From the NCBI RefSeq assembly GCF_030646015.1, contig NZ_JAUSLT010000174.1, positions 30,607 to 94,606 of the forward strand: 64,000 bases of DNA, read 5' to 3'. Below the pieces are notes generated by a model. That model was given only the letters and a program-made list of their open reading frames with translations. It had not been told where the DNA came from and searched no databases. Below are positions 32,062-41,500 of the stretch, piece by piece. The position numbers and the translations under genes were made by a program. The stretch is from Bradyrhizobium sp. GTDB lineage: Bacteria > Pseudomonadota > Alphaproteobacteria > Rhizobiales > Xanthobacteraceae. Within the stretch, counting starts at the first letter, position 1; the number at the start of each line of letters is the position of its first letter.

Positions 32062-33573
32062 ATGGAAGCTCTCGGCCTGCTCATGCACGGCTTCGCCGTC
32101 CTGCTGACGTGGAAGACGTTGACGCTGATGATGGTCGGCCTCGTGCTCGGCATTTTCGTCGGCGTGCTGCCGGGGCTCGGCGGGCCGAACGGCGTCGCGA
32201 TCCTGCTGCCGCTGACCTTCACCATGGACCCGACCTCGGCGATTGTGATGCTGTCCTGCATCTACTGGGGCGCGCTGTTCGGCGGCGCCATCACCTCGAT
32301 CCTGTTCAATATTCCGGGCGAGGCATGGTCGGTGGCGACCACCTTCGATGGCTATCCGATGGCGCAGCAGGGCAGGGCGGCGGAAGCGCTGACCGCGGCG
32401 TTCACGTCGTCCTTCATCGGCTCGCTGGCCGCGGTGCTGCTGATCACCTTCCTGGCGCCGATGATCTCGTCCTTCGCGCTGAAATTCGGGCCGCCGGAAT
32501 TTTTCTCGGTCTATCTCCTGACCTTCTGCTCGTTCGTAGGCCTCGGCCGCGAGGCCAAGCACAAGACCGTCATCTCGATGTCGCTCGGCCTGCTGCTGGC
32601 CGGCATCGGCATGGATACGGTGTCCGGCCAGCTGCGCATGACCTTCGGTTCCAACGATCTGCTGCGGGGAGTCAATTTTCTGGTCGCCGTGATCGGCCTG
32701 TTCGGCATCAGCGAAATCCTGCTGACCATGGAGGAGCGGCTGGCGCTGCGGGGCCATGCCGCGGGCATCAGCCTGAAGGTGGTGCTGAAGGTCTGGAGAG
32801 AGCTGCCGAGGTACTGGGTGACGCTGCTGCGCTCCTCCTTCATCGGCTGCTGGCTTGGAATCACCCCGGGTGGCGCGATCGCCGCATCCTTCATGGGCTA
32901 CAATCTGGCAAAACGGTTTTCCAAGGATCCCGAGAGTTTCGGCAAGGGCCGCATCGAGGGCGTGTTCGCACCGGAAACCGCCGCGCATGCTTCCGGCACT
33001 GCGGCGCTGCTGCCGATGCTGGCGCTCGGCATTCCCGGCTCCGGCACCGCGGCGATCCTGCTCGGCGGGCTGATGGTCTGGGGTCTCAACCCCGGTCCGC
33101 TGTTGTTCGTCGAGCACAAGGATTTCGTCTGGGGCCTGATCGCCTCGATGTATCTCGGCAACGTGGTCGGCCTCGTGCTGGTACTGACCACGGTGCCGAT
33201 TTTTGCCTCCATCCTGCGGGTGCCGTTCGCCGCTGTTGCCCCCATGATCGTGGTGTCCTGCGCGATCGGCGCCTACGCGATCCAGAACGCGATGTTCGAC
33301 ATCTGGCTGATGCTCGGCTTCGGCGTCGTCGGCTATGTTTTCAAGAAGATCGGCATTCCGCTGGCGCCGTTCACCCTGGCGCTGGTGCTCGGCAACCGCG
33401 CCGAGGATGCGTTCCGGCTGTCGATGATCGGCGCCGGCGGCGACATGAAGGTGTTCTGGTCGAACGGCCTGGTCGGCTCGATCACCACGCTGGCGATCGT
33501 GCTGCTGTTCTGGCCTGTCATCGAAAGGGTGTTTGCCGGTGCAGGACGGCTGATGCGACCGGCGAAGGCTTGA
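32062..33573 (+). CDS. tctA: Tripartite tricarboxylate transporter large permease (TctA)
   Basis: This 503-residue membrane protein has about 11-12 hydrophobic segments. The family signature GVLPGLGGPNGVAILLPLTF (about residues 35-54) and the second internal copy GITPGGAIAASFMGY (about 270) are both present, along with ALGIPGSGTAAILLGGL. It forms the sodium- or proton-driven channel with TctB and receives the ligand from TctC. Its stop lies 3 bases from the stop of the convergent CoA transferase. Confidence 0.93.
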   Translation: MEALGLLMHGFAVLLTWKTLTLMMVGLVLGIFVGVLPGLGGPNGVAILLPLTFTMDPTSAIVMLSCIYWGALFGGAITSILFNIPGEAWSVATTFDGYPMAQQGRAAEALTAAFTSSFIGSLAAVLLITFLAPMISSFALKFGPPEFFSVYLLTFCSFVGLGREAKHKTVISMSLGLLLAGIGMDTVSGQLRMTFGSNDLLRGVNFLVAVIGLFGISEILLTMEERLALRGHAAGISLKVVLKVWRELPRYWVTLLRSSFIGCWLGITPGGAIAASFMGYNLAKRFSKDPESFGKGRIEGVFAPETAAHASGTAALLPMLALGIPGSGTAAILLGGLMVWGLNPGPLLFVEHKDFVWGLIASMYLGNVVGLVLVLTTVPIFASILRVPFAAVAPMIVVSCAIGAYAIQNAMFDIWLMLGFGVVGYVFKKIGIPLAPFTLALVLGNRAEDAFRLSMIGAGGDMKVFWSNGLVGSITTLAIVLLFWPVIERVFAGAGRLMRPAKA

Positions 33574-33576
33574 ACC

Positions 33577-34770
33577 TCACACCACCTTGGCTTGCCGCAG
33601 TTCCGCGATCTCGCTCGCGGCGAAGCCGAACTCGGCCAGCACCTCGTCGGTCTGCTCGCCGAATTCCGGCGGCCGCGCCGCCATCCTGCTGGGCGTGCGC
33701 GACAGCGTGACGGGCTGGCCGACCAGACGGATCTGGCGGTTCTCGGCATTGGGCACGTCCTGGGCGATGCCGAGATGCTTGACCTGGTCGTCCTCGAACA
33801 TCTGGTCGATCGAATAGATCGGGCCGCAGGGCACGCCGGCGGCGTTCAGCTCGCTGACCCAGGTGTCGGTGGATTTCTTCTCGGTGAGTTTTCCGATCAC
33901 CGCATTCAGCGCGTCGCGGTTCTTCGAGCGCGCCGGCGCGGTGGCATAGTCCGGATTGCTGAGAAGCTCGGGCGCGCCGATCGCCTGCGCGCAACGCTCC
34001 CAGATCCGCCCGCCCGTGGTGGCGATATTGATGTAGCCGTCGGAAGTCTTGAACACCCCGGTGGGAATGCTGGTCGGGTGGTTGTTGCCGGCCTGTTTTG
34101 CCACATCCTTTTCCATCAGCCAGCGCGCGGCCTGGAAATCCAGCATGAAGATCTGCGCCTGCAAGAGCGAGGTTTGCACCCACTGGCCCTCGCCGGACAC
34201 CTCGCGCTCCAAAAGCGCGGTCAGGATGCCGGTGGCGCAGAACAGCCCGGCGGTAAGGTCCGCCACGGGAATGCCGACCCGCATCGGGCCTTCGCCCGGC
34301 GCGCCGGTGATCGACATCAGCCCGCCCATGCCCTGCGCGATCTGATCGAAGCCGGGACGCTTGTGATAGGGACCGTCCTGGCCGAAGCCGGAGATGCTGC
34401 CATAGACGAGGCGCGGATTGATCTTGCGCAGGCTCTCGTAATCGATCCCGAGCTTGGCCTTCACGTCGGGACGGAAGTTCTCGACCACCACGTCGGCCTT
34501 GGCCGCCAGCCGCTTGAACACCTCGAGGCCCCTGGCGTCCTTCAGGTTGAGGGTCATGGCCCGCTTGTTGCGGTGCAGGTTCTGGAAGTCGGAACCGCCG
34601 CGCGGGCCGCCCGGCTGCTCGCCGGCAGCGTCCTCCATCAGCGCATCGATCTTGATGACATTGGCGCCCCAGTCCGCCAGCTGCCGGACGCAGGTCGGCC
34701 CGGAGCGGACGCGGGTGAGATCGAGCACGGTGAAGCGGGACAGGGCCTGCGAGGCGCGGGGAGAGGGCAT
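33577..34770 (-). CDS. CaiB/BaiF family CoA transferase (class III)
   Basis: The protein has 397 residues. The N-terminal FTVLDLTRVRSGPTCVRQLADWGANVIK is the start of the knotted class III fold. The catalytic Asp is in GIPVADLTAGLFC (about residue 165), and DVVVENFRPDVKAKLG is also conserved. The enzyme moves CoA between carboxylic acids, for example from succinyl-CoA to an imported acid. Its position next to the TctCBA system suggests it activates the imported carboxylate. It diverges from the flippase gene. Confidence 0.92.
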   Translation of the reverse strand: MPSPRASQALSRFTVLDLTRVRSGPTCVRQLADWGANVIKIDALMEDAAGEQPGGPRGGSDFQNLHRNKRAMTLNLKDARGLEVFKRLAAKADVVVENFRPDVKAKLGIDYESLRKINPRLVYGSISGFGQDGPYHKRPGFDQIAQGMGGLMSITGAPGEGPMRVGIPVADLTAGLFCATGILTALLEREVSGEGQWVQTSLLQAQIFMLDFQAARWLMEKDVAKQAGNNHPTSIPTGVFKTSDGYINIATTGGRIWERCAQAIGAPELLSNPDYATAPARSKNRDALNAVIGKLTEKKSTDTWVSELNAAGVPCGPIYSIDQMFEDDQVKHLGIAQDVPNAENRQIRLVGQPVTLSRTPSRMAARPPEFGEQTDEVLAEFGFAASEIAELRQAKVV

Positions 34771-34963
34771 TCAGGGGTCTCCGGTGACAAGGGAAGTTTG
34801 GACGCGCCTGAGCCAGCAAGCGGTCCAGTCCTGCAGCCAGTGTGGTATAGGTGACCATCCCACTATCGACAATCCTCTGATTGGCTGTTAGCCGCTTGTG
34901 ATCGCGAGGGATTTCGGCATTGATCGATACTCTGCCAAGGGGCGCTCCGCCGAGGGGGCGCCG

Positions 34964-36481
34964 ATGACCGTCTTGACCCGGGCGCGGCGCCTGTTCGCGG
35001 GGTGGTCCGCCAATCTGTTCCAGATGATTTTGGGGGTGACCCAGCAGATCGCCCTCGTTCCGGTGTTCCTGCATTTTTGGACGAGCGAGGTTCTGGCCGC
35101 CTGGCTCGTCGTCTACGCGGTCGGCAATCTGGTTCTAATTGCCGACAGCGGCCTCCAGTTTCGCACCATCAACCGCTTTCTCGGGCTCAAGTCGAGCGTT
35201 GACTGCGACGGCCGGACGGCATGCTTCTACGCGGCGATGCTGCGGATCTATCTCGGGTTTACCGGATTTCTCGTCGTTCTCCTGTTGGGCTGCGCGCAGC
35301 TGCTTTCGCCCTCAGCGGTGCTGGGGTTTCGGGCCGTTTCCGGTTTTGACGCGGCCTTCCTCGTGATGGCCGGCGGCATGTTGCTGACCCTGCCGTCCGG
35401 CCTGGTGTCGGGCTTGTATCGTGCGCGCGGACTCTACGGTCGCGCGGGACGACTCCAGAACTGGGCGTTGCTGGTCGGGCAGATCGGCCAGCTGGTCGCG
35501 ATCGCCGCCACGGGGAGTCTGCTGGCGGTCGCCATTGCGTTTGCAGCGCCGCAAGTGCTTGTCGCGATCTATCTTCTGATGTTCGATGCGCCCCGCCAAT
35601 TTCCGTATCTGCGCGGGGTACGGGCGAAGCCATCATGGTTCTGGATTGCCGGCCAGTTTCGCAGGGCTGTTCCCTTCGCCGTGGCTGGCGCCACGGAGCT
35701 GGCATTGCTGAACCTTCCGGTTCTGATGGTCAGTGCAGTGGTATCAGATCGCGTCGCCGTGGCGCAGTGGGGCCTCACCCGGGTGGTTGCCGGGTTGCTG
35801 CGGGCGCTCTGCGTTGCGACCACGCTGCCGCTCGCCGCCGAGCTTGGCCACGATTATGCCGTCGGCCTGAAGGACCAGCTGCGGAGCCTCTATGCGCGAG
35901 GGTCGGTGTTCGTGACCCTGCAGGCGAGCATCGTGGTGTCCGGACTATTGCCGTTCTGGCCGGATTTCTTCGCGCTCTGGACCCACGGTGCCATTCCCTA
36001 TGATTCGTTGCTCGCGACCACCTTGCTGATCGGCACCAGCGTCATTGCGCCGTCGATCCTGGCGCTGGTCTACGCCAACTACAGCAATCGCGGCGACCTT
36101 CTGGTGCGGACGAAGGGGCTCCAGCTCGCCGTCTTTCTACTGCTGTCGGCTCTGCTGATCCAGCCGATGGGTCCGCTTGGCGCCGCGATTGCGGTCGTCG
36201 CGAGCGACCTTCTCATTCAATTCGGGCTGCTGGGAATCATCATCATCAGGCAAACGCTGCAGCGGCCGCTTCAGCACGTCGCCTTTCTGGCTGCGATCAT
36301 GATTCTCGTGACATCGGGAGGCTGGGCGCTAGGCGCGATGATCCGGTCGTGGGTGCCGGGAACCGGACTGGTTCGTTTTGCAGGCGAGTGCACGCTGTGG
36401 CTGATTGTCGTAGCCCTCGTTGCAAGCCCGTTGGCCCGGGCGAGTTGGCGCAACAGGTTGATCGCGGCAATCCCGCGTTAG
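34964..36481 (+). CDS. Polysaccharide flippase-like membrane protein (Wzx/MATE-like)
   Basis: This 505-residue protein has about 12 predicted membrane helices and is similar in layout to O-antigen or capsule unit flippases of the MOP superfamily. The early LFQMILGVTQQIALVPVFL and the middle FAVAGATELALLNLPVLM fit the pattern. It would move lipid-linked repeat units to the periplasmic side. The ATG at 34964 follows GAGGGGGCG, a far better ribosome-binding site than any at the upstream GTG 34898. It converges with rfbA (3 bases apart). Confidence 0.82.
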   Translation: MTVLTRARRLFAGWSANLFQMILGVTQQIALVPVFLHFWTSEVLAAWLVVYAVGNLVLIADSGLQFRTINRFLGLKSSVDCDGRTACFYAAMLRIYLGFTGFLVVLLLGCAQLLSPSAVLGFRAVSGFDAAFLVMAGGMLLTLPSGLVSGLYRARGLYGRAGRLQNWALLVGQIGQLVAIAATGSLLAVAIAFAAPQVLVAIYLLMFDAPRQFPYLRGVRAKPSWFWIAGQFRRAVPFAVAGATELALLNLPVLMVSAVVSDRVAVAQWGLTRVVAGLLRALCVATTLPLAAELGHDYAVGLKDQLRSLYARGSVFVTLQASIVVSGLLPFWPDFFALWTHGAIPYDSLLATTLLIGTSVIAPSILALVYANYSNRGDLLVRTKGLQLAVFLLLSALLIQPMGPLGAAIAVVASDLLIQFGLLGIIIIRQTLQRPLQHVAFLAAIMILVTSGGWALGAMIRSWVPGTGLVRFAGECTLWLIVVALVASPLARASWRNRLIAAIPR

Positions 36482-36484
36482 CCG

Positions 36485-37363
36485 TTATGCCGAAAGACCG
36501 GCCTGGCGAATGAGATATTGCCCGTAAGCGGTGCCCTTCATCGGCTCGGCAAGCCGCAGCAGTTGCTGCGCATCGATAAACCCCTGGGCAAAGGCGATTT
36601 CCTCCGGACATGCGATTTTCAGGCCCTGGCGTTTCTCGACGATGTGGATGAATTGCGAAGCTTCGAGCAGCGATTCATGGGTGCCGGCGTCGAGCCATGC
36701 ATATCCGCGGCCAAATCGTTCGACATGAAGTTCGCCGCGCTCGAGGTACCACTGATTCAGATCGGTGATCTCAAGCTCGCCACGCGCCGACGGCTTCATC
36801 TCGCGGACGACGTCGACCACCCGCTCGTCATAGAAATACAGGCCGGTAACGGCGTAGTTCGATTTCGGCGCCATCGGCTTTTCGACGATCCGCAACGGGT
36901 GATGCGCGGCGTCGAACTCGATTACCCCGTAACGCTCGGGGTCGTCGACCCAGCAGGCAAACACCGTTGCGCCGCGGGTTTGCTTCGCGCAATCGCGCAA
37001 CAGCGCGCGCAAATTGTCGCCATAGAAAATGTTGTCGCCGAGGATCAGCGCCGACGGGTCGCCGGCGAGAAACTCCCTGCCGATCAGGAAGGCTTCCGCT
37101 ATTCCGCCGGGATGATCCTGGATCGCATAGGACAGCTCGATCCCCCATTGCTTCCCGTCGCCGAGCAGGCGCTGGAATTGCGAGATTTCTTCCGGCGTGG
37201 TGATGATCAAGAGCTCGCGAATGCCCGCGAGCATCAGCGTGGTCAGCGAATAATAGATCAACGGCTTGTCGTAGATAGGCAATAACTGTTTCGACGTGGC
37301 CAGGGTGAGCGGATAGAGCCGCGTTCCCCGGCCCCCGGCCAAAACTATTCCCTTGCGCTTCAT
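36485..37363 (-). CDS. rfbA: Glucose-1-phosphate thymidylyltransferase RfbA
   Basis: This 292-residue enzyme makes dTDP-glucose from glucose-1-phosphate and dTTP, the entry step to dTDP-deoxysugars. The nucleotide-binding GIVLAGGRGTRLYPLT (residues 5-20), KQLLPIYDKPLIYYSL and the LGDNIFYGD metal motif are all intact. The later EKPMAPKSNYAVTGLYFYD is diagnostic of the RmlA group. The ATG at 37363 gives the family-length start; a start 6 codons earlier is possible. It is the only gene on its strand here; rfbB lies about 6 kb away. Confidence 0.95.
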   Translation of the reverse strand: MKRKGIVLAGGRGTRLYPLTLATSKQLLPIYDKPLIYYSLTTLMLAGIRELLIITTPEEISQFQRLLGDGKQWGIELSYAIQDHPGGIAEAFLIGREFLAGDPSALILGDNIFYGDNLRALLRDCAKQTRGATVFACWVDDPERYGVIEFDAAHHPLRIVEKPMAPKSNYAVTGLYFYDERVVDVVREMKPSARGELEITDLNQWYLERGELHVERFGRGYAWLDAGTHESLLEASQFIHIVEKRQGLKIACPEEIAFAQGFIDAQQLLRLAEPMKGTAYGQYLIRQAGLSA

Positions 37364-37653
37364 ACGCCAAACTCTTCGCATTGCGATGGATTAAACTCAG
37401 GGCTGCCTCGTTAGCACGCGCGTTTGCGCATCTCAAAACGTTCATGTCAGATGCAGTCCGGTGATCACGGCCGGGCCGTTCGCCATCCGGCATTCGAAAC
37501 TGTATTAATTTAGCAATATCAATGCGTTGCCTGGGGTGCTCGATCGCATTGCGAGTTCAGGGCTGGTGTTATACGAATTAGGCGTTGCGACGCTTTGGCC
37601 GCGCCGTTTCCGCCATCGCCCGGTGCGTTCCGCGACTTAACTGACAAGGCATC
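37364..37653. promoter_or_regulatory. Divergent intergenic region between rfbA and a glycosyltransferase gene
   Basis: This 290-base gap holds an AT-rich island at about 37495-37530 (tgtattaatttagcaatatc) in otherwise GC-rich DNA. Both flanking genes face outward, so two promoters are expected. No exact box could be assigned. Confidence 0.4.
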
Positions 37654-38682
37654 ATGTCAAAGCGCGTCTATTGCACCTACTTCGATCACAACTACCTGTC
37701 GCGTGGACTTGCACTTTATCACTCGCTGCAGCGGCATGCGCCGGGCGCGCAGCTGTGGGTACTTTGCTTAAACGAGCAGTGTTACGGAACCCTAACAAAG
37801 CTCGCGCTGCCCAATCTGATCCTTCGGTCGCTCGCGCAGTTTGAAGCTGAAGATCGCGAGGTCGCGGCAACCCGATCGGCGCGCAGCCTAATCGAGTATT
37901 ACTTCACCTGCTCACCGGCCTGGATGCGTTTCGTAATGTCGAACGAGCCCGAGGCCGAATGGGTAACCTATCTCGATGGCGATCTGTTCTTTTTCGAGTC
38001 ACCAGAAGTGATCTACCGGGAATTGCAGGATGCCTCGGTCGCGATAATTCCGCATCGTTTTACGGCCAGGATGGCAAGGTTGCGAAAGTTCGGAACCTAC
38101 AATGTCGGGTGGGTGGGAGCACGCAATGATCCTGACGGCATCTCCGTCATCATGTGGTGGCGGGAGAAATGCATCGAGTGGTGCCATGACTACGTCGATG
38201 GTGGTCGCTTTGCCGATCAGGGTTATCTCGACTCCTTCCCGGGGCTGTCTTCGCGGGTCAAAGTGATCGAAAATGTCGGCGCAAATCTCGCGCCCTGGAA
38301 TGTCGGAAACTACCAGATCGACTTTCGCGACAACAGGGTGATGATCGACGCAATGCACCCGCTGATATTCTTTCACTTCCAGGGCGTGAAGAAGGGCTGG
38401 GGCTGGTTCATCTTCAACAGCCACCGTCGGTATCGCGCACCTTTCTCCGGCGACATGCGCCAACACATCTATCAGCCCTACATCGATGAATTGCTGCAAA
38501 TCGAAAGCGCAGTCGATCCGGTCCTGCAGCTTTCCGGCGCCAAGCCCCACCGCCGCTCGGCCGTCGGCGACATCAAGCAGTTCTTGGCCGACAAGGTACG
38601 CAGCGTCGGCATCCGGCTGTTTCAGTTGCTGGATATCGCGACCGGGCGCGCGTTTCTTGTCTTTCGCGGCAAGGCGCACTAG
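37654..38682 (+). CDS. Putative glycosyltransferase with DXD motif
   Basis: This 342-residue protein has a GT8-like start (VYCTYFDHNYLSRGLALYHSL) and a WVTYLDGDLFFFESP segment (about residue 105-120) that supplies the DXD metal motif. A central NVGWVGARND and a FADQGYLDSFP segment are typical of nucleotide-sugar transferases. The C-terminal HFQGVKKGWGWFIFNSHRRY may bind the acceptor. Its end overlaps the convergent methyltransferase by 4 bases. Sugar specificity is unknown. Confidence 0.75.
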   Translation: MSKRVYCTYFDHNYLSRGLALYHSLQRHAPGAQLWVLCLNEQCYGTLTKLALPNLILRSLAQFEAEDREVAATRSARSLIEYYFTCSPAWMRFVMSNEPEAEWVTYLDGDLFFFESPEVIYRELQDASVAIIPHRFTARMARLRKFGTYNVGWVGARNDPDGISVIMWWREKCIEWCHDYVDGGRFADQGYLDSFPGLSSRVKVIENVGANLAPWNVGNYQIDFRDNRVMIDAMHPLIFFHFQGVKKGWGWFIFNSHRRYRAPFSGDMRQHIYQPYIDELLQIESAVDPVLQLSGAKPHRRSAVGDIKQFLADKVRSVGIRLFQLLDIATGRAFLVFRGKAH

Positions 38683-39545
38683 GCGCCGAGACTGGGAACA
38701 CCTGAAGTGGAGATGCCAATTCCGGCGCCCTTATACCAGTGGTTGGCCGGTTCCTCCGGAAGGAAGCTGAACCGGCGTCCATGGCGCATGGAGAATTCCG
38801 CAAGTTCGGACGTGACATGGGAATTATCGCCCAGCACGATCGCGCGGGGGGTGAGTTTGTTCTTGACCAGTTCGTATTCGGCTTGTTCGTAGCTGGCACT
38901 ATGGTCGCTGTCATTGATGAACAGGTCGATCTTGTCCAGCGTTTCAAGAGATTTGAGAGAATCGCCGTACAGAACCTTGCCGAACTCTGCGTACGCGCCC
39001 TTGAGAAAATAGCCGGCGAGCGGGTTGATGTCCGTTCCGAAGTATCTTCCTGGATGGCCTTCGGAAGCGTTGCGCTTCAGTGCTGCACACAGCACAACTG
39101 CGCCCATGCCTTGATCGACGCCGGTTTCTACCACGACTTTGGGTTTGGTGGCGCGCACGACCGCATACCATACCATCCTTCTGCCGACGTGCGGTTCCAG
39201 GTCCGTGCGATACCGATCCGGATGTGTCGGCAGTAGGTCGGTTATGTGACTCCTGAAGTCCGCGTCATCCTGAATTTCGCTCAGGTATTCCCGGATGACG
39301 TCCGGACTCCGGTTCAAGATGCCCGATAGCCCCGCAATGAAGTTTATCTGACAGCGCTCCGTCAGCGCGTAAGTAAAATTGCTCTCCTCGTGAGACTTGA
39401 AAAGCCAGGTAATCCAGGCGCGAACCGTCGGCCAAATATAGTTCAACCAGGTGGAAATCGCTCGGTTTGGGAAATTCAGAATCGGAAATATCCGATGACC
39501 CGTCAGCCGCCTCTTTATGTGACGAAGGGTATCGCGAACGGTCAT
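38679..39545 (-). CDS. Class I SAM-dependent methyltransferase (Methyltransf_24-like)
   Basis: This 288-residue protein has an N-terminal basic and hydrophobic region (to about residue 75). A Rossmann-type methyltransferase follows, with VVVETGVDQGMGAVVL as the SAM glycine motif (about 135-150), YFGTDINPLAG as the acidic loop and DLFINDSDHSASYEQAEYE as the likely catalytic/metal segment. The frame can be extended to a TTG at 39560, but the ATG at 39545 with GGAA upstream is preferred. It diverges from the sugar aminotransferase and may methylate the sugar or the growing glycan. Confidence 0.78.
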   Translation of the reverse strand: MTVRDTLRHIKRRLTGHRIFPILNFPNRAISTWLNYIWPTVRAWITWLFKSHEESNFTYALTERCQINFIAGLSGILNRSPDVIREYLSEIQDDADFRSHITDLLPTHPDRYRTDLEPHVGRRMVWYAVVRATKPKVVVETGVDQGMGAVVLCAALKRNASEGHPGRYFGTDINPLAGYFLKGAYAEFGKVLYGDSLKSLETLDKIDLFINDSDHSASYEQAEYELVKNKLTPRAIVLGDNSHVTSELAEFSMRHGRRFSFLPEEPANHWYKGAGIGISTSGVPSLGA

Positions 39546-39698
39546 GAAGGTTTCCAGCAACTATGCTTCAATGGCCGCGCAGGGCCAGTATTGCAGGTTA
39601 GATTCTCAACATCGACACTGCCAACGAGGCTTGTTAATTCTATTGTTTGTTGATCTATACGTCTGCGAAGTCAAGTTCTGTGCAAAAACCGGTGACTG

Positions 39699-40799
39699 AT
39701 GTTACCTCCATTTTGGGACTATCGACGCGAGTATGATGAATTGCGGGACGAGGTTCTCGCCGCGGTTGACCGGGTTTTCAAATCCGGCCAGCTCATTCTC
39801 GGGCCGGAAGGCGTCGCCTTCGAACGCGCGATGGCCGGCTATGTCGGGGTGAGCGGCGGAGTCGGGGTCAACAGCGGGACGGACGCGATCTATATCGCGC
39901 TGGCGGCGGCAGGGGTTACCGCGGGCGACGAGGTGATTACGGTACCGAACACCGCGGTGCCGACGGTCTCCGCGATTCAGATTCTCGGCGCCCGCCCGGT
40001 GTTGGTGGATATCAGGGACGAGGATTTCCTGATGGACGTCGCTCAAATCGAGGCCGCGATCACGCCGCGCACCAAAGCGATCATTCCGGTCCACCTGTAC
40101 GGCCAATGTGTCGATCTCGATCCGCTGATGGCGATCGCAACGCGGCACGGGTTGAAGGTGATCGAAGATTGCGCACAGTCGCAGGGCGCCCTCTACAAGA
40201 ACCGCAGGTGTGGCAGCATCGGGACCGCATCAACGTTTTCGTTCTATCCGACCAAGTTGCTCGGCGGCTATGGTGACGGTGGCATGGTGCTGAGCGACGA
40301 TGAAGCGGTCGTTCGTCTGGCCCGTTCGTTGCGCTTTTACGGCATGGAGGAAACTTATTATGCCGAGCGACACGGCTACAATTCACGGCTCGACGAAGTT
40401 CACGCGGCGATTCTCGCGCTGAAGCTCCCCAGGGTTGATGGCTGGATCGGTCGCCGTCGTCACATTGCCAGTCAGTACAGGCGGGGATTCGAGGGCAGCG
40501 GACTGCGGCTGCCAACGGAAAACGCCTATGGCCGGCATGTGTATCATCTCTTCGTGGTGGAAACTCCCGGTGACCGCGACGCGACCTTGCAGCGCATCGA
40601 TGCCCGCGGTCTGAAATGTGGCGTCCAGTACAGGTGGCCAATCCACCTGATGAGGGGTTACGAGGATCTGGGCTATCGGGCGGGGCAGTTCCCGGTCGCG
40701 GAGAAGAAAGCCCAACGGATTTTTTCGCTGCCGATTTATCCGCATTTGAAGGACGAGGAAGTGGACGAGGTCGTTGCAGTCGTAAGAGCGGCGATCTGA
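39699..40799 (+). CDS. DegT/DnrJ/EryC1-family sugar aminotransferase
   Basis: This 366-residue PLP enzyme transfers an amino group to a keto-sugar nucleotide. Landmarks are GVNSGTDAIYIALAAAGV, EDCAQSQGALYKNRR and the PLP lysine Lys186 in FYPTKLLGGYGDGG. The RSLRFYGMEETYYAERHGYN and SRLDEVHAAIL segments match enzymes acting on dTDP-3-keto sugars (FdtB, QdtB, EvaB group), but the regiochemistry is inferred. Its stop overlaps the start of the 2,3-dehydratase gene (TGATG), so the two are translationally coupled and probably act in series. Confidence 0.9.
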   Translation: MLPPFWDYRREYDELRDEVLAAVDRVFKSGQLILGPEGVAFERAMAGYVGVSGGVGVNSGTDAIYIALAAAGVTAGDEVITVPNTAVPTVSAIQILGARPVLVDIRDEDFLMDVAQIEAAITPRTKAIIPVHLYGQCVDLDPLMAIATRHGLKVIEDCAQSQGALYKNRRCGSIGTASTFSFYPTKLLGGYGDGGMVLSDDEAVVRLARSLRFYGMEETYYAERHGYNSRLDEVHAAILALKLPRVDGWIGRRRHIASQYRRGFEGSGLRLPTENAYGRHVYHLFVVETPGDRDATLQRIDARGLKCGVQYRWPIHLMRGYEDLGYRAGQFPVAEKKAQRIFSLPIYPHLKDEEVDEVVAVVRAAI

Positions 40800-41500
40800 T
40801 GGCCGGTCAGGAACATATCGGCTGGCTGCGCGAGCGCTTGCAGGCCTCATTGATTGTCGAGCCCCGGGATCCCTCGGAATTGCTGGAATGGCTCGAGGCG
40901 CGGCGCAAGGATGTGCCGTTTTCGGCCCATCTGATCCCGCTTCGGGATGTCGCCAACTGGCAGCAGGCCGACAATGGCAATATCACCAGCGCGACGGGTC
41001 AGTTTTTTCGGATCGAGGGCGTCAGGGTCAAGAGCGCGCCGGGATTACGCGAGATATCCGGCTGGGACCAACCGATCTTCACGCAGTCGGAAGGCGGCGT
41101 TCTGGCTCTGCTTTGCCGCGAGACGCCCGACAAGGGCGTCGAGTTCTTGCTTCAAGCCAAGGCCGATCCGGGCAATATCGGCTATCTGCAATTTTGCCCG
41201 ACGATCCAGAGCACCTGGGAAAATCTTCGCGGCCTGAAGGGCGCCCGGCGCGCGCCATTCGCGGAATGCCTCGACGCTTCAGAAGACATCCGCGTAGTCT
41301 ACAGATCGAAACACAACGAGGAGGGAAGCCGGTTCTGGCAGAAATCCAATGAGAACATGATCTTGTTTGTCGAGGATTCGGCCCGGCTTGAGATCAACCA
41401 GTCGAGCTATCGATGGGCAAGCCTGTCCCAGATCAAGGCGATGACATTGCTCGATAACGTCATCGGGCCCTATGTGCGGACGGTGATTGCCCCGCTCTGA
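40799..41500 (+). CDS. NDP-hexose 2,3-dehydratase, half-length (single domain)
   Basis: This 233-residue protein matches one copy of the NDP-hexose 2,3-dehydratase domain (EvaA/TylCVI type). The FFRIEGVRVK, QPIFTQSEGGVLALL, FLLQAKADPGNIGYLQFCP and QSTWENLRG segments are the recognisable core. Described members have two tandem copies in about 470 residues, so this one is half the usual size. The enzyme removes water from dTDP-4-keto-6-deoxyglucose to give the 3,4-diketo-2,6-dideoxy sugar, which the adjacent aminotransferase could aminate at C3. The start is the ATG overlapping the aminotransferase stop. Confidence 0.82.
   Translation: MAGQEHIGWLRERLQASLIVEPRDPSELLEWLEARRKDVPFSAHLIPLRDVANWQQADNGNITSATGQFFRIEGVRVKSAPGLREISGWDQPIFTQSEGGVLALLCRETPDKGVEFLLQAKADPGNIGYLQFCPTIQSTWENLRGLKGARRAPFAECLDASEDIRVVYRSKHNEEGSRFWQKSNENMILFVEDSARLEINQSSYRWASLSQIKAMTLLDNVIGPYVRTVIAPL

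Noticed and set aside
32109..33710. A 533-codon plus-strand frame
   Set aside because: It is a shifted reading of the TctA gene and lacks membrane segments or motifs.
33518..35074. A 518-codon minus-strand frame
   Set aside because: It is a shifted reading of the CaiB-type CoA transferase, whose own frame has all family motifs.
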